From Setaria digitata (Eukaryota; Nematoda; Chromadorea; Rhabditida; Setariidae), in the NCBI GenBank assembly GCA_003640385.1, contig RCAB01000002.1, forward strand, positions 434,001-498,000: DNA of 64,000 bases. Direction: 5' to 3'. Below the pieces are notes generated by a model that did no database searches, was not told the origin of the DNA, and worked only from the letters and a program-made list of their open reading frames with translations. The number at the start of each line of letters is the position of its first letter. Positions within the stretch are counted from its first letter, which is position 1. Positions 1 to 13,500 of this stretch are shown piece by piece. Made by a program: the position numbers and the translations under genes.

Positions 1-3000
1 ACTTGTTCTTGCTTTAAGGAAAAGGATTTCGCATTCCAACAACAAACATGCCATAGGAATACATCGACGTATGCTTTCTCGATACTAACGCACTAATTCC
101 GACTTCAAAGAGCAATCCCCGCATTAAGAACTTACCCTCTGGCTCATAGACTTCTCATTAACGAAGAACAACCTTATTCTCTTCTCTTAATTTTAACAAT
201 GCCTAGACACAGATTTCCCTACCAAATATTGTATGAAATAGTACTTGTCGCATGTCGGCGCAATCCGCATCCACCACACCTTGCTCATTGCGTGTTAGAT
301 CGAAGTAATGTGGTATGACAACCTGAACAGCCCAGGTAATTTCTTAATTTCTAATTTTTAAATTTAATTTCAAACACTTTTCGTGCTACACTTAGCTTCA
401 ATTAATAAAATCGAAACTAATGAAGAATAAGTAATGAAGAACTTGATTTTTAATTAAGTTCTTCATTAGTTTCGATTTATTAATTAAAGCTGAGTATAAT
501 ACGAAAAGTATTTGAGAAAAGACGATGGGGGGGAGGGGGGGGCACTATATAAAGCAAATGCAGCGATAATTTTGGAAGAGCTTGAATTTTTAAAATACTA
601 CCTGGTTAGGTTTTAGTTTCTGGATAGCAATAGCGACTCGATCTAACTGATGTGATGTGTAGAAGAAACGCATATCAATTGTTGAAAACAGAGAACCTGT
701 TGGACCCCAAATTAAAGTGGACAATATTTCCGAATAGCCGATATCATTACCACCAACTGACATCATCAACAAATCTGGGCCAGCACCTCTGAAATTTAAT
801 TCATCTTCAGTCTCAGCAAATTTTCAAGCTATTTTAAAGGTATTCTAAAAGTCCTTTGGGCGGAGTTTTCTTTTGTTGACTCTAAGAAGTCAATAAGAGA
901 CTGAATTTTTTTTTGCAAAGCATAAGCTCAAAAAAGAAACATATAGCTAAGAATTCATTTTATTGGATAAATTTTGGAATAATTTAAAGGAAATTTTGTT
1001 TACGTCGTGATTTCGATAGTTTTGTTAAAGTATTTTAATAAGGGAAATTCTAACCTAATTTATTGGACCCAGGAGTGCTTGAAATGTGGATAGTTCGTTT
1101 TTTAATTTAAAAGTTAATGTTTTTGTCACTGCCATATCAGTATTAAGAAACCTTATGAGTGTGATCTGTTCCAAGATACTAATTTGTGAAGTACTATTGA
1201 AGACGACTAGGATTCCATTATCGACAGAGGCGCCAGTACATGGTAAATAAGTAAAATGTACAGCACTCTGTTCCAAGATCGAACTAGTGACTCGTTCGAA
1301 CACTTTATAGGCCCAAGATCGAGAACTTCGATGACATCGATCTACAATATCGTATACTACTAATTGAACGATAATTAGTTTCTTTTTTAAGAAGTAGAAA
1401 ATAGGATTTAAAATATTTGAAGAGTATGATGAAATTCATCTTCGATATTCAATCAGATGAGTCCCTGTATTACTTTAACCTTTCCTTCCTTTGGAATAAT
1501 TAATGAAACGAGGCTATAATTAATTTAGTCTTCATAATTAGCAATTTTTCTTTGTGCACTGAAATGACAGGCCTCTCGAACTTTATTTATGCTCCTTTCG
1601 TCTTTCCTCCAGAGACACTTCCAAAGATACCTTTTTAGACAAATAAGTGTCAGGTGATTTGTGTTCTACTTGGAGAAACACTTCGTTTCGGAAAAGCATT
1701 GAACCTATAGAAAAGAGCAATGAATGCGAGTTTTCTTCTTTATAATGAGAGGTAATTAAGAAAACTTTAGCAAGATTTGAGGGGCTCTCTTTTCGTGACC
1801 CAAAGACCTCCTCTGCATGTTGGCTGAATTCTTTGATGTTGCCGCAAATTATTGCTACTCCCTTCGCTGAACAAGCATCATTTCATCCAGTCAGATACGG
1901 TTACTAATCGCTAGAGTCTTTTTGCAAATGTTCTCTACTGTACAAAGCAATTACTACATGCATCTAGGGCTAAGCTCAAATTTAAACACTAACTTGGGAT
2001 ATATTAAGAATAAGGGTTCAAAGGCGCCGCCGCATTTTCTCAATTATTATTCAACGGAAACAATAAGTTTCCGCACAAAACAGCATGTAATCTAAAGGGA
2101 ATAGTGAAGTGAGAGTCACTAAAGAAATCAAGGTTAGATGAAATTTAGGACAATTAAATTATTTTCATTACCTGCGGATCCATCTTCAAATCAGATTATA
2201 GTTATTCGAATAAAACTGGACTTGATCAATGATAAATAACTAAGCGAAACTGACCCTTGGACTTTTAACAGCTTAAAATTCTTAAAATTTGTACTTCTTG
2301 GTGGTTTCACTTGACCACTAATATTGCTTGCTACTAAATTTCATAACTTAGTTGAGTTGGGCTTGTATTGCAGTTCAGGAAATGCACTAACTTGAAAGCC
2401 ACTTTGCCATTGTCTTGTCGACAGTATTAGCTGGAACATCTGGATTACCCTCGCCAGAAGCAAACGAATCACCAATCACTCCTATCCAGTAGTCTCGAAT
2501 TTTCATGCTCGTCTCTCCATGCAGCACTTTATCATCCACAAATTTTACTGATACTTTCACTATGTAATTTGACTGTAAATTAATAAGTTTAGGAATAATA
2601 AGCAAAAATGCGTGAATGCTATCTTTTCAGGTAAGATTAGGGAACACTTGCATAAACAACAGAATTAGTAAAAAGTGCAGAGGCATTTCCTGGGAATTCA
2701 GTAACAGATAAAAAGGAAGCATTAAAAAATAATGAATAACTTGTTTTGGTGCCAGCCAAGATGTTTGGCATTCTTGTGTGATCCAACAAAAATGTCTCTG
2801 GTTGTACTCATCTGAGACCGACCATTCAAAACTTTGGATTGTTCTGTTCTGCCACTTACGCAATAAACTTGAACATGCCGACAAGTGCACCAAGCCGTAA
2901 TATTTCCGGAAATCTGAAGCTGAGTTTGCGAAAACCGCTCCTCTTCCATTTAATCTGAGCCTTCCAGGTCTATTCCATTTAATTTCAACAAGTTCCTCAG

Positions 3001-3748
3001 AAGATGAGCTTGTCTAAAATAGCAAACTTTCTCCATACAAATTACATCTTTTTCAAAGAAGTGATGAAGTTTACACAATTTCGAATGCTTGCTTACATTA
3101 CAATACTGTTATTAAATTACAATAATTTCATACGCAATTAAGCCTGTATTGAATACAGAGGATAAAGATAAATAAGAACTATTTTCGTTTCATTCTCGAC
3201 CTGACCATTTGTACGTTAAATGAAATCTAATTACTGATCACAGAAGTTGATGGGACTGAGGGGTGTGAATGACCAATCATTTGTCTCTTACAGTTGTCAC
3301 CCAAACCCACAACTGTCAACACATTTCACTACAGCAGTGATGATCTTTGACGAACAACTTTTAAAACATGCAATTTAAGAAGTGAGAAATTTGGAACTTT
3401 TAAAAAGATTTAACAAAATCAGAAAAAGCAACAAACGCTGCACACTCCACTCAGTTTCTGGAATATGCTTAGTCACAGAGATAGATGAATAATCAAGCGA
3501 TGGAAGGAATCATTTTAATTTATTTTAACAAGGGTTTCCTGAGAACTGGAAATAGCTGGTGAATGCTTGTTTCAAATTTCAACATCCAGAAAAAATTCAG
3601 TGATAATTTGGATAAATAAGTTAATGATTAGAAGGAAATAAAAAGAAAAAAATCATACCGAGTGATTGAAAATATAAACGGCAAATTTTGGCCAATTGTT
3701 AATGAGGTGAAAGAAAAATACAAAAAGTGATGGCGCAAATGGTGCCAT
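1..3748 (-). CDS. SGNH/GDSL-like esterase, 3' end beyond left edge
   Basis: Predicted secreted or lumenal SGNH-fold esterase/lipase-like protein. Traced exons on the minus strand: 3659-3748, 2741-3013, 2392-2572, 1152-1341, 602-788 and 223-322; phases agree throughout. Seen: block I nucleophile motif GDSFASGEG (third exon), block III SVGGNDIGYSEI (fifth exon) and a WNRPGRLRLNG stretch in the second exon. The last exon read contains IPHYFDLTRN and a CADM motif; the His-containing block V (usually near a GTxHPN) is not in the window, so the protein is truncated by the window edge. The first exon gives 30 residues starting MAPFAPSLFVFFFH, a plausible signal peptide, but it is assigned only from an open ATG, matching phase and a GTATGA donor, so the start is less certain than the rest. 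Substrate unknown. The family is expanded in nematodes. Confidence 0.8.
368..516. repeat. Imperfect 60-base inverted repeat (foldback)
   Basis: The left arm 368-427 and right arm 459-516 are reverse complements over nearly their whole length, with only a handful of mismatches or one-base gaps, around a loop of about 30 bases. The element lies in the intron between two SGNH esterase exons (ends 322 and 602). Transcribed, it would form a long hairpin. It could be a small foldback or MITE-like element; no target-site duplication was established. Confidence 0.85.
527..542. repeat. G-run, 15 of 16 bases
   Basis: Seven G, one A, then eight G in otherwise AT-rich intron sequence, immediately beside the foldback at 368-516. 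On the transcribed minus strand it is a C-run. No function can be assigned. Confidence 0.9.
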
Positions 3749-4945
3749 CAGCGCATGCAGAACGGAAGCTTATAGGAATGTCGAGATTATATTTTCCGAG
3801 TTCCTGAAGAAATGATTAGGACGACCTCGAACTCCCGGTAACTTTTATTTCTGAGGAATTTAATATGTTTTTAGATTATTAGGTAATCGTTGCGACTTGA
3901 CCTCCAAACACCTTCAACAAATGTACTCCTGACTTTCCGAAAACCACCGCTTCTTAAGAATTGCCGTAACCGAAAGACAAAAATTTAAATACCGCAATTT
4001 AGCAGTTAGTATTATCTCTTCAAGGTAATTTGCTGGAGAGCTAGCCTTAAGGCAATTGGCACAGCACAACTCATCTCATTCCATGCTCCCACTGACTGAC
4101 TGAGGTTTCGGCTTCTCTGGTCAAGTAAACTCACCCCACTTCACGACTTCTTCAGGATTTCTGAATCTGAAACGTTGTCGGCAACATCAAACGGTCCACC
4201 ATATCAAACCCTCCCTTAAATCTTGCTCTAAATATCATCTTCACGCGTCTGTGTCTCTCAAATTTAGCACTCTCTGAGTAACCCTTTCATTCTTGGTCAC
4301 TGTTGACGTTGACGGGAGGAGGAATGACAAGCGAATTTTACTGCATTCCTCTTTTTTCTTTATCCAACACAATCGCTTCCAATATTTAACATGTTTTGTC
4401 TCGAGTAAATGTGCCGATATGCAAATTGAGCATGCAAATTAGCGCGCAGTCTTCCCTGACTATATGAGGAAATGACCTCTGAACTGCCGAGAGTGAGGAA
4501 GAGTCATCGACTCTCGAGGAAGATTCTCGGAACTGTGTTGATGGAGGAGACAGAAGGATGAACCAGTCTCTTCTCCTGATACAGAGACCACAGATACATA
4601 CTGAAGAGAACTGAATTTACTCAATCGACACTGACGAAATATCAAAGGCCTGCCGCCTTGTTGGCTATGATAAGAAATTGGTTGGAGCATCGAATGAGAA
4701 CTGGTAAAAACAAAGAAAAAGCCAGTTCCACTTCCTTCCTTCCTTTCTCCCCTCCTTGCCAATAAGTACAGCCTTATTTCCTGTCCACCTTTCCAGAAAA
4801 TTAAAAACTGCTGAAATTGCCTCTCGAAGAAGTAGGAAATAACCTTATCACAAACGGATTTAGTGGCCCCTTTCTAAGAAGTTTGCCAAAGTTATTCTCT
4901 GTTTGACATTAAATCTTAAAGTTCACCTTAATTTGAATAGAACCA

Positions 4946-5145
4946 GGACTAACACTCATGATTGCACCAAGTTATGGATCTGTGTGTTGGAAAAATTGTC
5001 TCAGCTATCCAGGATTTGGATTTAGATGAAAAGTGAGTCTGCANCCCGGACTAACACTCATGATTGCACCAAGTTATGGATCTGTGTGTTAGAAAAATTG
5101 TCTCAGCTATCCAGGATTTGGATTTAGATGAAAAGTGAGTCTGCA
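4946..5145. repeat. 98-base tandem duplication flanking a single N
   Basis: Bases 4946-5043 and 5048-5145 are the same 98-base sequence with one visible difference (G/A in the TGTGTT(G/A)GAAAA segment). The four bases between them include the only ambiguous base of the window, at 5044. This is what is left when two overlapping contig ends are joined without collapsing the overlap, so an assembly artefact is more likely than a real tandem duplication. Confidence 0.9.
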
Positions 5146-5795
5146 GATTGGACCGAAAATAGCCATGTTACAAGGGAAGCTAAAAAAAGTCCAGTCGGAT
5201 AGTTTCTTTTCGAGTAGTTGACTATGGGAAGAAAATGTTACTGTTAAGATTGAAAAGAATGCGGTGTTCTCGAGAGTGAATTCATCTTTGGAAGTATTTT
5301 CGTCGCTGCGAAAAATTAAGCGAAGAGACGCAGTTAACTTCATTCACTTCCCAAGAAGCATTTCAAAGATGCTTTTTATCAAAAGTTAATGCCTTCAGGA
5401 TCGGTTCTTTAGTAAAATCAACGGGTGGTGGGGGCTGCATAATACAATAGCATTAATAAGCATTCCTTTTCTAGTGGACATATTCAGTGACGCACCAGAA
5501 TTTTGCACCATGATGCTCACGCAATATACGTGAGCCGGTAACATATTTCTTTGTGGAATGATAGTCATCTTACCATTTATTTATTACATAACGGAATTAA
5601 AAAAGAAAATGAAATGAACACAAGTTGCTTGATTCTATTTCGTCACGAGAATCATCGTGATGTCTTTTCTTAAAGAACGCTTCCAGAGTGAGCAAATGTT
5701 TCTTCTATTCTGCAACTAGATACTACTGGACAAATTTTCACTTCTTCGGAGGAAATTTTAAAAAAAAAGTTTTATTTTTTGTATACCTTACAGTT

Positions 5796-5800
<5 letters not shown>

Positions 5801-5848
<48 letters not shown>
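5801..5848. repeat. (TC)24 microsatellite
   Basis: Uninterrupted TC dinucleotide repeat in the intergenic region. It creates an artificial Leu-Ser-repeat open frame on the plus strand that is not a gene. Confidence 0.98.
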
Positions 5849-5851
<3 letters not shown>

Positions 5852-7598
5852 CCCAAAGATTTTATTTTTCCAAAACGTTTTTACCTTTTGGTTTCAAAAT
5901 TTTGCGATGTAAAGGTGCTAGGAAAATGAAAAAATATTAAAAACTGAATCATTCATTATCTGTCTACTTGTAAGGATACTAAGTCAGAGGTATCCTTGTT
6001 TTCAATTATCTATTATTTTATACAAATATATTTTTGATCCAAATCTCGATAATTTTTTTTCTCGTGTATTACTAGATCAAATTATTGAACAGTGAAAGAG
6101 GGGAGGGAAATATTTTCTGCACACAGCATAATAATCTTCAATTTGTTGCAAATGTTTTCACTAAATTTAATTCAAATTGTGACAAAAATTTTGGAGGGCC
6201 AAACACTAGAGTTTGAATTGCATAAAATCACGAATAATTCCATTTTGCTAGCTTTTCTTGCTACAAAGTGAGCTTCGTCCACTGATGGACCATTTAGATA
6301 GCTAAACATAATTCGTTCAAAGTTTTTTCCTTCTTTTTTAAATTTTATAATTTCAAGATTATCTGATTTCCAGTTCTTCAATCTCCTCCAGTCTAGTCAT
6401 ATATATGTTTACATTTTCACAAGCATCAAAAAATAACAAATTCTTGTTAAACTGGCGGGACAAATTAATTTCATTACTTCATCTTGGACAAGCCAGACAG
6501 CTTCACAATCACTAGCTAATAATTGATCTAAACTCTAGGGATCAGTTTCGTACTGAGATTTTTCGATCAGCAGCAATGATACAAAATGTTCTGAATTAAA
6601 CAAAACTTCTTACACCGTGGCACTTTGCTTTCCAGATTAATCTGATGCAAAATTTGATCTTATTTCTAAACAGCTGATAACAGCCTGTTCAACTAATAGC
6701 ACATCGCATTGATACCAATAATACAAAAAAGAATAAATCAAATTTTATACATTAGCAATTATATGTATTCTAATCTTGTCAACAATTTACCTATGCACAC
6801 CTTATTGACAATATTAACACAAAACTTCTATGAAATTCCAAAAAAAAAATGCCTTCCTTGGAAATTTTGTAGTTTTTTGAAATCATAAGAATAAAAGTTT
6901 CTGAAGCACTGGAAATCTTATAAAGCAAAATATAGCACTGAATTACTCGCTCAAATCAATGACAATTTCACTCCTTAACTTTTGCTGTTACAAAATGAAC
7001 TTCACATATGGACCATTTGGATAGTCAGCTATAATTCCTCTAAAATCTGTCTTAAAGAATTGTGAGACTAACTGATGAAGTTCCTGAAGCACTAGAAATT
7101 TTATAACAAGCAAAAATTTGTAGTCTTTTAGCAAAAAATATATTTCTTTTCGTTAATGGAAGTAGTACAGCAATGAATTGTCATGGTAGAAAGAGGACAG
7201 AAAATTTGATAAGTTATGCGTTTTTTTTTTAATAAGTAATCCAAAATTTAAATTTAATAAAATCTCTAATAATAGATCCTAGTCCTTACATTTATAGCAG
7301 ATTGACAAAGCCTCTGCACTTCATGCAGCAGTTTACGAAATTTTTGCAAAATGTTGCACAAGTAACTGATAAAGCAAAATAAAAGAGATTGAAGCAACAA
7401 TCAACTTTAAAAAACGATTTAAACAGAATGATAGGAATTTGAACTGACGACTAATAAAGAAAAAAGTTGCGGTTCCTATTTACTTTGTCGTGATAAGTCT
7501 TTCTCATCACTCAATTAAGCTAAGTTTAGGCCTTACTGAGGCACTTGTAATACAGAATTTAAATAACGCAAATTCTGCCCCTCTTCATATTGCCACAA

Positions 7599-10500
7599 TC
7601 AGACGCACCCATACTCGTACCAAATAGTACCAATTCCCGAACTAATTGAGGCTTCATTCTGCCCAACATTCTCATATATACTAATAGTCCTCTCGCTCCT
7701 TTCAGTTTTATCACAAACCACACTTCGTCTTTCGTTTTCTGCCGGAAGGTCACCTGGACATGAGCTGGATTCATTGTGTTCTGAGTTGGGTGTCGATGTA
7801 TCTTTCGCGGAAAATCCGGCAGAGTGTTTTGTAGGAGTCTGCAATGCCAGAAGAATCCATGTCATTCTGATTACACGTTACGATTTGGAAGAATCAGTAA
7901 AGACCTGGAAGAAACTTACCATAACTCGCCCTTTATAGGGTGGTGGTGGTTTACAGCTAATTTCTGGTCTCGTTGCGCAATTTCTCGATTGATATGGAGG
8001 AGGAGGGGGTCTGTTCTGAGGATTTGGTCGAGGTGAAGAATGTGGTGACAGTGAATGCATCGAGGAGGACACGTCTACGCCACGTTCAGAGCCTTAACAG
8101 AAAGCTTTCAGTTCATTTCATGCTGTTCCTTAATGCGAAAAAGCTTTCGGAGTTAAACCCCTACCACTTAAGCTCATGACATCTATGCCTCGTTCATTGG
8201 AAGTGGCGCTGCGTCGCATTGAAGAATATTCAGTATGGAGGACATTTCTCTTAAATGAACAGTGGACCGAGCTGTTCTTGGAATCCGACCCTGAAACAGT
8301 GATGGTAGAATGAGTATTTTTTCTTTTCGTAGACAATTAACGAAGACGGAAGGAATGAAACTGAACATACTTTCACTACCATTGTGTCGCAAGTTGTAAC
8401 TTTTATTGATTAGCGTCAGTTCATCAGATGAGCTGCACGGCTGATCATCAAGAGTTGAGCAATGTCCTGAACGGATAAACAAGCTAGTAAACAACGGAAG
8501 AACAACAACAATTTGCATCTTGAAGAATCAAATTTCAATTAAATGAAGAGAATGCAACGATTTGAACGTATTTCAAACTATAATATTCTCGACGGAAAGA
8601 CAATGTTAATTACGAATGTTCAAATAACGAACTACTCCATAATGTCTGCAAACAAACATTAACGGAAATGGATCTCATGAAAGGCCGAAAATCCAATCTC
8701 ACACGTTTACCTTTCACTTTAAATAAATGATACTGAATACATTAGGTATGACATTTAAGGCTAACATGCGCTTGTCGCATGCCGAAAAGTGTCAAAGAAC
8801 GTGAACAGGTGAGCAAGCAAGCCATGCGCCTACAAATCACTTTATTTTTTGTTTGTCAGGAAATCACAATATCAGCTTTTCTATGCAAACAAACGGATTG
8901 TCTTTCGAACAAACAAGTTGGAAAGCAGACAAAATCTTCCCTCTGTAATACTAATTTCTCTTCTGCGCCATTTGGAAGAAACTTACAGTTTATAAATTCA
9001 ATTTCATTTTTCACCTCTAAATTTTTTCAATGAAATCCAATCAGCTAAAAACATAAATTTTTAAGCTCAGTAGATAAATCCAACTTAGAGTTACCAACAA
9101 ACATTAAAAAACATTTCAACAATGAAAATCATTGCGTGAAAAACTGAAAATAAACATTTGGATATAAGAATATAAGAGAAATTTGGTTAGCAGCCTAAGT
9201 TAACATTTCTTCGATTTCCATGTTAATTGATAGGTGATCCGTCCGTTGACTTCCAAATCTCAGGAAAGGGTCAAAATGTCACAATAAACCGAAGAGAAGT
9301 TTTCCTTCAGGAATTCTACAAACAAGTGCACTATTTCTGCATGCAGGAGGTATGGTATAAAATAAGCACACAGATGATAAAGAAATTACAATTATAACAA
9401 GAAAAGGTGTGATGCCATTGAATTTGAATTCAGAAAACTTATGACCAGGTGTGATTGCAAAAAAAAAAAAACTTAATTCTTCAGATTGCAAACTCAAAAA
9501 AATCAATCCTGTGAATTACGAACTTCAAAACAAATAAGATAGAATCAAATAATGGAACCTTGGTCACTGAAAAGTGAACGATGTGCACCACATAAATAGC
9601 ATGCAAAGAAAACAGCCGAAGAAGAAAGAGTGAATATCAGCCTAGGCTCGATATTTCAGTTATAATTCACTTCTGTACAGATTCGTTGTGAACTGCGTAA
9701 TAGTACCACTCTTTTCAGGCTAGCAAACATTGTCATAGAAACTGTTAGGTCTTCCTGATCTTGAAATATGATCCCTTAGGGAAGAACCAAAGGAGAGAAC
9801 GATCTCAGGTGTACTGCTACGAGAACGAAAGGCAACTGTTCGACTTTTAACTGAAGATCGTTCATCTGAAGCAAAACTGGTAGAGTGCTTTGGAATAATA
9901 ACCCTTTGGACTTTATCTGAAGTTTCCTTAAAATGTAAACTGTTATTAAAATCGCTGTTGTGATTGTGATGAGCGGTTATTCCCACGAAGTGGTTTTGAC
10001 GCTCCGTCGGTAACTGACCATTTGTGTGCGATGAATTGTGTTCCACAGCTACCGTCGTCATTACTTCCGCTGCCGAATAATCACTTTTTTCTCCAATACT
10101 ACCGCCATTTATAGACCTTTCGGTAGACGAGAGGATACTACCGCAACCATTCATGCACGATTTATGCGGTCCGGAATTCTGCAACCAAATTGATGAAAAA
10201 CAATATAGGAAGAATAGATGTGAATTTTTTCACTTTTCTAGATGCTGACTCGAAAATAACTTGACTGATTTCTTACAGACTGTTATGAACTTGAATATCC
10301 AAAACAGCATTTAATAAAAAACCATTAATTTTTTTTTAATTTGAAGGTTAGACTAAAAGAACTAATGGGATGAAGGAAGTAATAATATCTTCCATCACAG
10401 TCCTAAGGTTAATATACACCTTGGGAATGAGCGCTTTGGCGGCTCGTTTTACAAATGTCGGCTTCTCTTTGGTTGCTACGTTTTTGCTGTCCAACATATG

Positions 10501-13500
10501 AAATTGTTCCATTATTTTTCCTTCTAATTTTTCTTTATGACTTCTCAATGATGACAATTTCTCCTGTAAGGAAAGTTTCTCCCTCAAAAATACTGCAAAT
10601 ATTGTTTGAATTTTGAGGGAATTAACTTTTCATGTCATAAATGTTTGGAAATTTCGAGCGTGATTAAAGTTTCTAGAGAGAAAGAATTAAGTGGGCTTAA
10701 AAAAAGAGAATAGGCTGGGGGGAAGCTCTTATTTCCCTGATTCAATATCAATTGAATTTGTGTTTGTGTTTTTTTTGTTATCTTGCAGTACATGAAGTAC
10801 AAAATTTCGGAAAGGCCGGAAGGTTAAATAATACCTGAAAATCTCTCTGTTCACTACCACAGCTGTCCTTATTGTTTAACGTTCTGGTAAGGAAATTTTG
10901 GTTCTGTGTCAAGAGACGGTTTATTTGTCGGTCTAAAGTTCGGCTTTCCTCCTCCAATGTTTTGTTCAAATGTGCAAACAACTGAAAGTATCTACAGTCA
11001 AAATTATACCTTTCTCTTCAGTCTCCTCAAAATTCATTATTCTCTCCTATTTAAAGGTAAAAATGAATTCATAATCAATTTATGATTAATTATAAGTTTC
11101 ATCACATCTGAATTAAATTCGCATCATTTTGAAAATTAAAAAGCTTCTGAAGTTTAACCTCGACAAAGAAATTTAATTAGAATTTATACCTCAATTTTCT
11201 GAAGCAGTTCTGCAATTTCCAAGTTGCGAGCTTGCAACTTTCTTTGCAAATCGTCAACCTGTGCTATTAGACGTTCATTAATTGAACGCTGATTTTGCTC
11301 AGCAAATCGAAGCTTCTGTAACTCGTCCTCAGCAAGCTGTGCACTGCGCACCAAAGAAATGTTATCTTTGCTGCAAATTAGGTATTGAAGCGAAAATGAA
11401 ATTTAAACTCAACTTTAAAAATCTTCAACCTGTACGACACTCACCGCACTTGCTCGTAATTGTTGCGCAGCGATATCATATCACTTCGCATAACCTGTAC
11501 CTCACGATCATGTCGTTCACGCTCTTCTGCAAGTGTTAACTTCAATTCCTCAAGTTGTCGACGTTCGTTTAAAACTTCCTCAGAAGTCCCCTGGAACTAT
11601 TAAAAAATATCAGAAAAGTAAATTTACTTTCTACTGTTGCTGGCGTATCCCCGCAAATTTTCCTCAAGTACTATGAGAAAATTGTGACATCAAATGCAGG
11701 AAATTTCACGTTAAACTATACTTTATCATTCTTCAATTTAATCTTTAACAATGTGTTATCATATTTCGCACGATCATAATCAGCACTGAGCATATCATGC
11801 AGCGTTTGAAGGCGATCGTGATCCATCAGAAGTGCGCTGTGCATTGATTGCAGTGATTCCTGAAACATCAATTTGCACTGAATTTTCTTCGAACACAAAA
11901 TAAAATCCGAAAACATTCGTAAAAGAAAATTTTTTGAAATTGTTTTGTAAAAATCTGACAAAAATTGAAATATAGAAGTAGAGAATTTCAAATAAGGCCA
12001 AATATGAAATACTTGAAGCTTACGAAATCAATTTTTGTGGCTGATTTTTCTTCTTCACAAATTCTAATCTGTTTTTGCATTTCCGCATTATCCTGTCTCA
12101 ATAGTTCTTCCTGCAATGGAACGAATTCCACCAATCTCAAAAGTGGTAAATATTTTTGATAACTATTTTTTTTTTTTGTGCTGAGCATCCTTTCAAAACA
12201 ATTATGTTGTTAAAATTTAACATACTACAGATATACCTGAAGCTGAAGATTCCGCACGGAAACTTGAAGCTTTGCTAGTTCAGTATGCAATTTATTACGA
12301 CTTGCCTGAAATGTACAAACATGAGAAAAGAATTTTTAATGGCAGTCACTTTTCAAAAAAAAAAAAGCATAAAAAGGAACGATACGTTGCGAAATTCTTG
12401 AACCACTTAATGCATTACTTCGGACCAAGTCGGTAATAAAATGAAGTAATAGTGATTTATAGAATTAAAGAGAAAAATTTTTGAAGAAAATTAAAATTCA
12501 ATTCAGACAAAATAAAAGCGATACCGGAAAAAGATTTATAATATAAATGACTTGTTGATAAGGGGAATACGAAAAAAAAAAAAATGTATCGGTCCTCACT
12601 TGTTGATCTAGCCTGAAGGAGTAAACAAACGACAAAGGTTCTAGCATAACATCAGAATCTGTCAGTCGACTTTTATACAAAATGACGATAAAATGCAATG
12701 ATGATAAAAATAGTGATAATATTGATAAAGACAGCTACAATACTGTGTCACACGTCCATAGAGAAATTTGCTTATCTCTTAGCTGCATTTCTTTACAGCT
12801 CGTTAATTAATATAAAGTACATACAGCAATTACTATAATAAGTCTTTATGATTTGCGAAGAAATTCGTAAAAAAATGCGCAGAAATGTATCTATCATATC
12901 ACTACTGCTATTACCATACTATCATACCACTTATTATCATATCACAATATTATCATTATTGCCATTATCACTATTGTTATTATTACCTCTATCACTATCA
13001 CTACCTTGATTATTCAATAGCAAACACTTTCACCGTTTTTACTATGCACTTAAACATGCATGTTTCTGTAAACAGGCTCCATTTCTTTTATCTCAATAAT
13101 TTTGAATGGTTTCCCCGTTCACTCAATTAAACTTGTATCTACTGACCATTAAAAAAAAAAAAAAAAATTAGCTGTTATTGACTAATTATAACATACTTCG
13201 AAAGTTCTAAAATTTGAAAATATATAGATTTCACTAAAAGAAGAACATTTGTTTTTCTAAGAATAATTTTTAGAAAAACCGATAATGAATTAAAAAAGAA
13301 GAATCGGATAAAAAATAAGCTGATGCTAGACTCCAGATTATAAATGAACTGATAAATCTTCAATTTAAATTACACATTGGGATTTCCAAATGAGGAGCCA
13401 TAAATTAAATGAAAGTGTTTGGCTTGAAATTAATTCAGGTACATATGTTCAGGTAAATAGCTTACGGCATCTTGCTCCAACTCTTTCAGTTCCCTCTTCA

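Larger units (their letters stand above)
3749..7598. other. Intergenic stretch, no gene recognised
   Basis: Between the SGNH esterase start and the 3' end of the girdin homologue, both on the minus strand. It holds a duplicated block with an N (4946-5145) and a CT microsatellite (5801-5848). Open frames of 70-100 codons here (for example 4460-4762 and 5107-5343, minus) lack recognisable domains and splice context. Upstream regulatory sequence of the esterase and the 3'UTR of the girdin homologue are expected in it; no specific element was recognised. Confidence 0.6.

Noticed and set aside
4460..4762. 100-codon minus frame
   Set aside because: No domain, no splice context and Ser/Arg-rich random composition; probably chance.
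5107..5343. 78-codon minus frame
   Set aside because: It ends inside the duplicated block around the N and has no recognisable domain.
5688..5912. 74-codon plus frame with Leu-Ser repeats
   Set aside because: It is a translation of the (TC)24 microsatellite.
8183..8518. Minus-strand frame starting with an apparent signal peptide ([14 protein letters not shown])
   Set aside because: The hydrophobic start is the translated polypyrimidine tract of a splice acceptor (TTTATCCGTTCAG at 8467). The exon after it joins the girdin homologue in phase and leads to its GCV end.
12885..13130. Tyr/His-rich plus frame
   Set aside because: Produced by the ATC/ATT low-complexity tract in a girdin intron.
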